From: Hirsutella rhossiliensis
Lineage: Eukaryota > Ascomycota > Sordariomycetes > Hypocreales > Ophiocordycipitaceae
Direction: 5' to 3'
DNA length: 64,000 nt
Assembly (NCBI RefSeq): GCF_020360975.1
Contig: NW_025408669.1
Location: 3,906,001 to 3,970,000, forward strand
The notes under the pieces are model-generated. The model ran no database searches. It saw only the letters and a list, made by a program, of their open reading frames with translations, and had not been told where the DNA came from. The translations under genes and the position numbers were made by a program. Within the stretch, counting starts at the first letter, position 1; every line of letters begins with the position of its first letter. Shown piece after piece: positions 58,081 to 64,000 of the stretch.

Positions 58081-58360
58081 GAAAAGGAGGGCAATAGCTA
58101 TTTTAACGCGCTCCGGCTTATTATATATCGGGGTTTTCTATAGGACGAAAGGATAGAGGCACTAAAAAAGCTAGATAGAGAGATATAGGGTGCTTTTATA
58201 TATAGCCTAGTAAGATTAAGGATAGATCTAATATACTTTAATATAATTATTAATAGATATAAGAAAATGCGATTTTACTAGTATCGCGAAAAACATATAT
58301 AAATTATCGAATAGTTAGTATGCGTATATAATAGGGTCCTTAGGCCTTTTACTAGAGGAG
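58081..58360. other. RIP-mutated sequence without recognisable gene
   Basis: TpA-rich and CpA-poor. It may be the N-terminal part or the 5' flank of the helicase pseudogene. A change to normal composition occurs near 58361-58380. Confidence 0.6.
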
Positions 58361-58763
58361 TAGTCTAAGTAACGTGACTTTGTCCTGAAACGGTTAGACT
58401 CCTCTTGAAATGGCCTGAGCACTGCTAAGGTAATACCTCTGACAGTAGTGTTTCGTGGGCCACCTCTTCGTTACTGCCTGTCACGACAGAAAGGGGCTTC
58501 ATTATTAATAACACCTCCACACCTCCACTGGGGGTTGCCCCTCGGTATTTTGTTTCGTGTAAGATGTGCCTCAACAGCACTAAATATATCTACAGCAATA
58601 CGAGTTCTAGTTACGGAAATACGCAGAGAAATGCCGGGGCGGGGTTCGGCGCGGGTAGCCGCTGCCTTATAAATCAACCATAACCGTTTATCCACCATGT
58701 GTAGTGAGTTTTCACGGACAGTGCCAGGCAACACTGAATGCTGGATTGACATAAACCCATTCT
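58361..58763. other. Normal-composition 3' flank of the transporter gene
   Basis: CpA and TpG return abruptly (for example GTGACTTTGTCCTGAAACGG). Open frames on both strands here are short, overlap each other and resemble no family. It probably holds the 3' untranslated region of the transporter. Confidence 0.6.
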
Positions 58764-60350
58764 TCACGTCTTGGCCCATATGGACGTGCTGATCCGAACT
58801 CTCGCCAATGCCACAAACCCGCACGCACCCAGGGCCATGGAGCCCGCGTAGATCATCGCGGGCCTGTACGCCCCCAGCCCATTATCCGAGCCGCCATAGG
58901 CATCCAGCAGGTATCCAGCAACCGGCGCTCCCTGGCATTCGAATACGGCCGTCAACTTTCGCGGGCCCCTTGAGAGTGCAAGCAGGGGCAGACATACCAT
59001 CAGATAGCCTCCGGCCCAACCGGTGACAATCATGCCCATGGCCACGGACAGTCTTTGCGAGCCGAAGACGTTTCCTACCACAGTGGGCATCGTCGAGAAG
59101 AAACCGCCGTTAGCGGCGCCGCTGACAATGACAAAGATGGTGAGCGGTGCAAGGGCTGTCGACGCAGGCCAGATGAGCAGAAGGCTGACGGCGTTGACGA
59201 GGAGGCAGAGAAACAGGGTGTTCAGCGCTCCCAGCGTGTCGCACAACAGGCCGCATAGGATCCTTCCTACGGCCGACGAAAAGTTAAAGCCGGCTACAAG
59301 GCCAGCTCCTGTCGACGAGGAGAGTCCAACAGATCGGCTGTACAATGGCAAGAAGAAGGGCGGCACAAGCAGGGGAAAGGTGGCGACGGCCCCCGCGGCG
59401 AAGACAACGAGGAATCGTAAGTCCTTGAAGAGGCGCCTGCAGTCGTCAGCCGGGAATGACCCTCGAATACCCGTCTTGACCACGAACCAATCAACAAGGC
59501 CAGTCGGGCGGGCAGGCACCCGTTCTTTGATAAGCCACGCAGCTGGCAGGCCCGTCAACAAGGTCATGAGTCCCAAGATGCGGTACGTCCACGGAAGCCC
59601 TATGCGCTGGATGAGAGACTCGACGGCGAAGCTCGTGATGGCCCCTCCGAGACCGCCGCCAGCAAATACCACGCCGTTGGCCAAGCCCCGCTTGCGGCTA
59701 AAATACTGCGTGGGGATCGAGGACACGGTGATGAAGCAAAGGCTTATCCCTAGACCGAAGAGAAAGCCACTGGTGCAGAAGAGGCCAGCCACACTGTTGA
59801 AAGAGAAGCTGCTGAGGATCTCCGCAACGCCAAGAAAGGTCACGCCTACCATACCGGTGCGTCGTGCGCCAATGGCCCGCAGGAGGCGCGCGTTAGGAAC
59901 GGCCAAGATGGACAGGAGCGCAATGGCTAGTGATCCAACATAGGCCAGCGTCGTAGACGACGAGATGCCCTGTTCGACGAGTGCATCTTGGATAACACCC
60001 CAACTATAACTCGTGCCAATAAACTGCCGAACGAGAGCTATTAGTTTTAGATCGAGAACTGCGCCCAAACTTGCCTTGATTGCTTGATGCTTGTTGACGG
60101 CGGCAACAAGGCTCGTTCTTCAGACGCGAGCGCTCGCGGCTCAACGCTCACTTACCCACCATGTGATGACAGCGCAGGCCGAAACAACAACCCAGCCATA
60201 TCCTCCATCAGGCACTTCTTTGTCCGCGAGGCGGGAAGCTTCAAGGACTTCGTCGACTGCATCACTCGCGTTATGGCCACGTCGAACAGGTCCGCGTCGG
60301 GCAATATCGACGCCCGTAGTCTCGCGAAGCTCCACGTCGGCCGTCGGCAT
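58764..60350 (-). CDS. Monocarboxylate transporter-like major facilitator (MFS), three exons, 462 residues
   Basis: Exons on the minus strand: 60156-60350, 58998-60023, 58764-58931, all phase 0. The predicted protein is a plasma-membrane-type secondary transporter with about 11-12 membrane segments, of the fungal MCT (SLC16-like) group. Family marks are DGGYGWVVVSACAVITWW (residues about 48-65), which runs into FIGTSYSWGVIQDAL only when intron 1 is removed; YFSRKRGLANGVVFAGGGLG; GRILCGLLCD; and the C-terminal RVRISTSIWAKT. The substrate is not predictable; this group includes many orphan transporters. I chose Met at 60350 (MPTADVELRE) because the 58 codons upstream to the ATG at 60524 lack family likeness. 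It is the only intact gene in the window, stands alone between RIP-mutated stacks and has normal codon use. Confidence 0.9.
58932..58997 (-). other. Intron 2 of the transporter gene (66 bp, no stop, multiple of three)
   Basis: GTATGT at the 5' end and CAG at the 3' end on the minus strand. Read through, it adds 22 residues (VCLPLLALSRGPRKLTAVFE and two more) between GWAGGYLM and GAPVAGYLLDA, which are adjacent in MCT-like proteins. Retention would leave the frame open. Confidence 0.8.
60024..60155 (-). other. Intron 1 of the transporter gene (132 bp)
   Basis: Donor GTAAGT directly after TGGTGG, acceptor CGGCAG before TTTATTGGC. A branch-like CTAAT (about 20 bases upstream of the acceptor) is present. 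Removal joins WW to FIGTSYSWG, the family consensus in the first membrane segment. Confidence 0.85.
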
Positions 60351-61080
60351 ATTCAAACAAATGCCCTCTCGTGTAATGGAGAATTTCGCAGTGAAGAGGG
60401 AGAGGAACAGCACGGTGGCCATTCGAGTTAAGTACTCGTCCACGGTCCACTCTTTTTGACTTCGTTGAGGCTTACTGCGGTAGTCAATTGCGCCTTTTGG
60501 ATCATAGCGCCCCACTGTCCCCATATGTTTGTACCGTAACTTATCAAGTCGACCTTAATAGAAGAGTCCGTCTCGAAACATCCAACCGGCCTAGCGGCAA
60601 CTTGGCCCAGTTGTATCTGTTCCGTCTCTCAAAGCAACTCTAATCCGGGTCTTTCTTTCGTCGCTGCACGACATCGCCAGCTGGAATGGCCCTGCTCGCG
60701 CGGTTTTCGCCATAAGCTACATAGTCTACCTCATGGGAAGGCGAGAGCCACATAACAAGATAAGGCAGATATAGAAGTTTAGAAAGAAAATCAGGTACAA
60801 AAAGATTCCTATAATAAGGGTCTCTTCCAGGGATATACGAGCCTTAAAGGCCTCTCGGTCGTATAATAATGTAGGCGCGGGGAATATGCACGTATTAATT
60901 TGTAGTGTTAGTGCTGAGCTAGGGACGTTGGATGAAAGGCCGGTCCTCCTATGCCGGGTTCTCCTAGCAAATGTCTCGGATTAAGCTATGCAAGACTAGA
61001 GTCTCTCGTTGCGTCCGAGCCTCGTATAGCATTTTAAAGAATCTAGAGGAGGGCCGTATAGTTTTAGTAATGCTCTGCTA
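60351..61080. other. Promoter and 5' flank of the transporter gene
   Basis: Normal composition up to about 60780, then a gradual fall in CpA/TpG towards 61080. An ATG at 60524 opens the same frame as exon 1 and is treated as 5' leader. Other frames in 60084-60459 are antisense shadows. No further gene is seen. Confidence 0.6.
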
Positions 61081-61580
61081 TAGTTAAGTATTCGCTATAA
61101 TCGCCTTTATCTAGAGGGAAGTCTATATCTACTATATCGTCGCCTTTAGACCGGCTAGACTAGAGCTTCGTATCTTTATAAGCATCCGTAGCTAATTTCT
61201 AAGGAGGGAGATATTTACGACACGGGATCTTAAGGCGGGGGCAGAAGGTAGCTATTAATATAAGAAGGAAGGATGTCGCCGTGGCTCTCTAGGTCACGTG
61301 CCTAGGCACGTGTCTAGCCGTACGATATCCGGCTTACGTGTCTCCTTTCCCCCCTTTAGCTAGCTATATAAGGGGCATTTCCCCCCTTTCCTTTAGCTAG
61401 TATTAATTAATTACCTTATCCCTCTTTTATTTATAGTAGTTATATAATTCCGCTATATGCCTATAATATTACCGTGCGTTTTAAGGAGGAAGTTTTCTTA
61501 TAGTATAAATAAGGCTAAGTAAAGAACTAAGTTTCTATATAAAATATTAAAGCTAGCTTAAGGGCGAATAAGGTAGTAAG
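61081..61580. other. Partly RIP-mutated stretch, possible LTR or promoter remnant
   Basis: No ORF. It has a purine tract AAGGAGGGAGATA (about 61201) of the sort found at the end of Gypsy pol, then a palindrome, a TATATAAGGGG box (61365-61375) and two similar TTTCCCCCCTTT tracts (about 61347 and 61378), each followed by TTAGCTAG. This resembles a U3 region of an LTR, but no second copy is in the window. Its last five bases, GTAAG, are the expected TSD of GypS-G. Confidence 0.35.
61295..61312. promoter_or_regulatory. Perfect 18-bp palindrome with two CACGTG boxes
   Basis: CACGTGCCTAGGCACGTG is its own reverse complement. CACGTG is an E-box core bound by bHLH regulators in fungi. It keeps two CpA and two TpG per strand in a stretch otherwise depleted of them, so it has escaped RIP or lies at the RIP boundary. 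Confidence 0.5.
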
Positions 61581-61766
61581 TATTATAAAGTAGGTAAAGG
61601 TATATATATAAGTACCGTCTATAGAATAATATTAATAAGCTATATAGAGCTCTTTTATATATAGCTAGCCTATATATATATATATAGGATCTAGCTCTTT
61701 ATATATAACTATATAGCTTAGGCTATAGCTTAAGCCTATAACCTATAATAGTTTAAGACTCTTATA
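61581..61766 (-). repeat. GypS-G 3' LTR (186 bp)
   Basis: Fourth GypS LTR of identical length in the window, with TATATATATATATA in its middle and TATAAGAGTC as the minus-strand start. Confidence 0.92.
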
Positions 61767-62149
61767 TAATACCCTCCCTCTAGTACGGCGCGGCGCTACC
61801 TTATTAATAGCTTCTATATAATTAGGCCTTAAGCTCCCTATACTACTAGCTTTACCTTACCCTTTCCTATTAATTATACTAGCCTTACTAGCCCTATTAT
61901 CCCCTTACTTATTAGCCTAGGTAGCTAGGACCTAGCTCTATACTTATTAGCTAGCTAGCTATTTAAATAAGGGTATAACTTATTATATATGCCCTTAAGC
62001 GGCCGGCGGCTAGCTTAGACCTACGTAAGCCTTAGGTTACCTATCCCCTTAGCCTTAGGTAGCCTCCTTTACTAAAGGGTATATAAAGTAGTATCCCTTT
62101 CTTCTTCCTTTCTTTCCTTCTCCCCCTTCTTTAACTATAGTAATAGCTA

Positions 62150-62640
62150 TAATAAGTAAGTTCCGCTCTACCTAAGGTATTAATTTATTCTTAGCTATAT
62201 AGGCCGCCCTATTAATAAGTACTTATAGTAATAGCTAGAGTAGTAATAATAGCCTTAATAATAATAATAACTTTAACTAATAAGTTCCTTACCTTATAGA
62301 GCGGGAGGCCGCGTTCTATTATACTAACTTCTATAATAAATATATCCGCCTCCGCCTCCCTTACCTCCTCCTTCTTAGAGCGTATAAAGTTATTTATTTA
62401 TACTATACTAGCCGCGGCCGATAATAGCTCCGCCGCTACCGCCGCTCTTACCCGCGCCCTTACTACCGCGCTTACTACTACCGCTACTACTTTTATTACG
62501 CTAGCTACCCTTATATTACCTTTTAAAGTAATAATACTATCCCTACTATTACTTATAACGCTTAGCCCCTTAGCCCTTACCTTTATCTCTACTTCCCTTA
62601 TAAGTCTATAGTTAAGTAAGTATAATAAACGTTTTCTATT
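62150..62640 (+). pseudogene. Antisense accessory ORF of GypS-G
   Basis: On the plus strand, opposite to pol: LTSIINISASASLTSSFLER (about 62325-62385) and an Ala/Thr-rich LAAADNSSAATAALTRAL (about 62410-62460) continue with few stops. The preceding part also reads NNSLNNNNNFN in another frame. The composition matches the GypB antisense ORF (Ala/Thr-rich with Asn tract). The product is unknown; the frame is uncertain because two frames are partly open. Confidence 0.4.
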
Positions 62641-62649
62641 AACCTTTTA

Positions 62650-62976
62650 AAAAAAAGGTATAAGTAATAAGTATAGGATCGGGTATTTAATAATATAAGT
62701 AGAAAGAGCAATCGAGGGAGTATAAGGTAGGATTTCGTCCGGAATTTATAATAAGTATATAAGGTGCTAAATAATATATTAAAAGAATAGCGTTATAAAG
62801 GATACTTACGAACTTACTTATTCTATCTACTACTCTTAAGGAAATCCTTTATCTTTTATAGACTATTACTTACTTACTAGTAGACTAATTAGTTAGCTTT
62901 CTAGTATATTCTATAATGCTTAAATAGCTCTATCTATAGTATATCTTCCGGACTTAGTAGGTAGTCTAATTATAGT
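62650..62976 (-). repeat. Cop2-c: part of a reverse-orientation Cop2 LTR
   Basis: Matches the reverse complement of the last half of the Cop2 LTR (26780-27100), for example GGATTTCGTCCGGAATTTATAA. The left tip is blurred by an A-run (62649-62656), so the start is approximate. Cop1-d is inserted in it at 62977. Confidence 0.8.
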
Positions 62977-63473
62977 TATCGCGAAGCATAGCTTAATTTT
63001 ATAGTTCTCGGAGATATCCCTTAGTAAGATAGACTAAGGAAGCTAAAAATACCCGGTATAGAAAAAGGAAGAAGGAGCTAAAAAGAGGTATAAAAAGGAG
63101 GGTAGGGGTAAGAGGGGAAGTAAAAGTAGCGATAGCTTCCTATAAAGGTAGCGAAAGATAAGATAGATATACTAGTAACGGCTAGAAAAGAGGGGAAAAA
63201 CTAGTAAAAAGCTCGGTGGTCGAAAGGATATTAGTAGCTTCTTTAAGTAGGATCTTCTTTATTAATTAAGATGCTAGATAGGTATAAAGAGGGGCGTTAG
63301 ATAAAGGAAAGAAGGAGAATTAAGGTAATATAATAATTATTCCCCTGCCGTAATTACTGCCCCTATAAGAATTAAATCTTTCTACCTTACCTATCTAAAC
63401 CCTTACTTTTAATTTTACTTTTAATTTTACCTTTATATATTTTTATATACTTCTTATATCTCTCTTCGCGAGA
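62977..63473 (+). repeat. Cop1-d 5' LTR (497 bp)
   Basis: Eleven bases longer than the 486-bp form, explained by a small tandem duplication of ACTTTTAATTTT near 63408-63430. Ends TCTTCGCGAGA and is followed by GTTATAAGCC as in the other copies. Confidence 0.9.
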
Positions 63474-64000
63474 GTTATAAGCCTAGGAGGAATAGTATTC
63501 CTATACCTTCTAGCTACTATAAAAGGCACCTTTCTTATATCCCTTATAGCTTTCTTTTACCCCTCTTACTAGAAAAGCCGATTTTTAACCGACTTTTCTA
63601 CCCCTTCTCTCTCCGCAACGATATTAAAAAACGACTCCTCTACCGTCCCTATAGTCTATAGGACGATTCTCGTAAAGCCCTAAGATTAAGATAAGTAGGT
63701 AAAGGAGCTATAAGCTCGTATAGATAGAACTATCTATAATTTAGTCTTCTCTAATAAGTAGGACCCTCTTAAGCCCCCTCTTTATCCTAGGGCAACGGAC
63801 TTTATAGAGGGAGCTACCCTCTTCTCTAAGCTAATCTCTATATAGTAAAGAGCTTTTTCTACTACCTTAGGCGACTACGAGAGTTATCGAAAGGAATACC
63901 TCTATAAGACGAAGCTACTAACTATTACTTATACGGCAATAACGGAATCCGTTAGTGCCGTAAAGCTAATCTCTCTTTAAGAGGAAGAGACTCTTAAGCA
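62977..64000 (+). mobile_element. Cop1-d: 5' end of a Ty1/Copia element, continues past the window
   Basis: 5' LTR at 62977-63473, then leader and gag matching Cop1-b from 31215 to about 31740. ATAGT at 62972-62976 would be its TSD. The gag frame has RIP-type stops. Confidence 0.9.

Larger units (their letters stand above)
61581..62650 (-). mobile_element. GypS-G: 3' end of a GypS chromovirus, interrupted by Cop2-c
   Basis: Carries the 3' LTR 61581-61766 (186 bp) and the purine tract AGAGGGAGGG (reverse complement of about 61772-61781), then about 870 bp of the accessory region, reading away from pol. The rest of the element lies beyond the Copia insertions, right of the window. It is independent of GypS-A and GypS-C. 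Confidence 0.85.

Noticed and set aside
58448..58824. Short ORFs on both strands downstream of the transporter
   Set aside because: They overlap each other on opposite strands, match no family and lie where the 3' untranslated region is expected.
59023..59943. 306-codon plus-strand open frame
   Set aside because: It lies antisense over the transporter exon 2. Its Arg/Pro-rich composition is that of a shadow frame and it has no family likeness.
60351..60524. Upstream ATG at 60524 as transporter start
   Set aside because: The 58 extra residues have no likeness to MCT-like N-termini, while MPTADVELRE at 60350 gives the usual short cytosolic tail. It remains possible without transcript data.
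1..64000. tRNA, rRNA, CRISPR array or telomere repeats
   Set aside because: None was seen on reading both strands. CRISPR is not expected in a fungus, and the TA- and GAA-type runs are plain low-complexity DNA.

Overview
The window reads as a filamentous ascomycete (Pezizomycotina) genome segment. About 59 of 64 kb is LTR retrotransposon DNA wrecked by repeat-induced point mutation (RIP). CpA and TpG are almost absent, TpA is in great excess, and nearly every retroelement reading frame is cut by TAG/TAA where Gln or Trp codons stood. RIP of this kind is known from filamentous ascomycetes. The species cannot be named from what is visible.

Two nested stacks of elements flank a small island of normal DNA. 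I reconstructed the left stack (1-57209) by matching LTR pairs of equal length, target-site duplications (TSDs) and host sequence that resumes after each insert. The oldest layer is a minus-strand Gypsy chromovirus, GypS-A. Its 5' LTR is at 57024-57209 and its 3' end lies left of the window. Three elements interrupt it: a Copia (Cop1-a, 1-1262), a related Gypsy (GypB, 3965-10679, minus) and GypS-C (10746-56332, plus). GypS-C is itself split by a 12.5-kb Gypsy (GypL, 13321-25824, minus), a Copia (Cop2, 26412-38863, plus) and a chromovirus (GypF, 41392-55531, plus). A third layer of Copia copies sits inside those: Cop1-b (30729-37054, plus) in Cop2 and Cop1-c (45616-51942, minus) in GypF.

GypS-A is inserted in a RIP-mutated RecQ-like helicase gene (about 57210-58080, minus) that still shows helicase motifs I, II and III. 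From about 58361 to 61080 the base composition is normal, and the window's only intact gene lies here. It is a three-exon major facilitator (monocarboxylate transporter-like) gene on the minus strand, CDS 58764-60350. From 61081 RIP returns, with a short unassigned stretch holding an 18-bp palindrome. The right stack follows: GypS-G (61581 to about 62650, minus), a piece of a minus-strand Cop2 LTR (to 62976) and Cop1-d (62977 to the window end, plus).

The least familiar content is in the Gypsy elements. GypL carries about 4.5 kb between pol and its 3' LTR that looks like two divergent extra genes around a purine/TA-rich spacer. The GypS and GypB families carry a degenerate Ala-rich, coiled-coil-like antisense ORF in the same position. 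None of the retroelement ORFs appears able to encode a working protein now.
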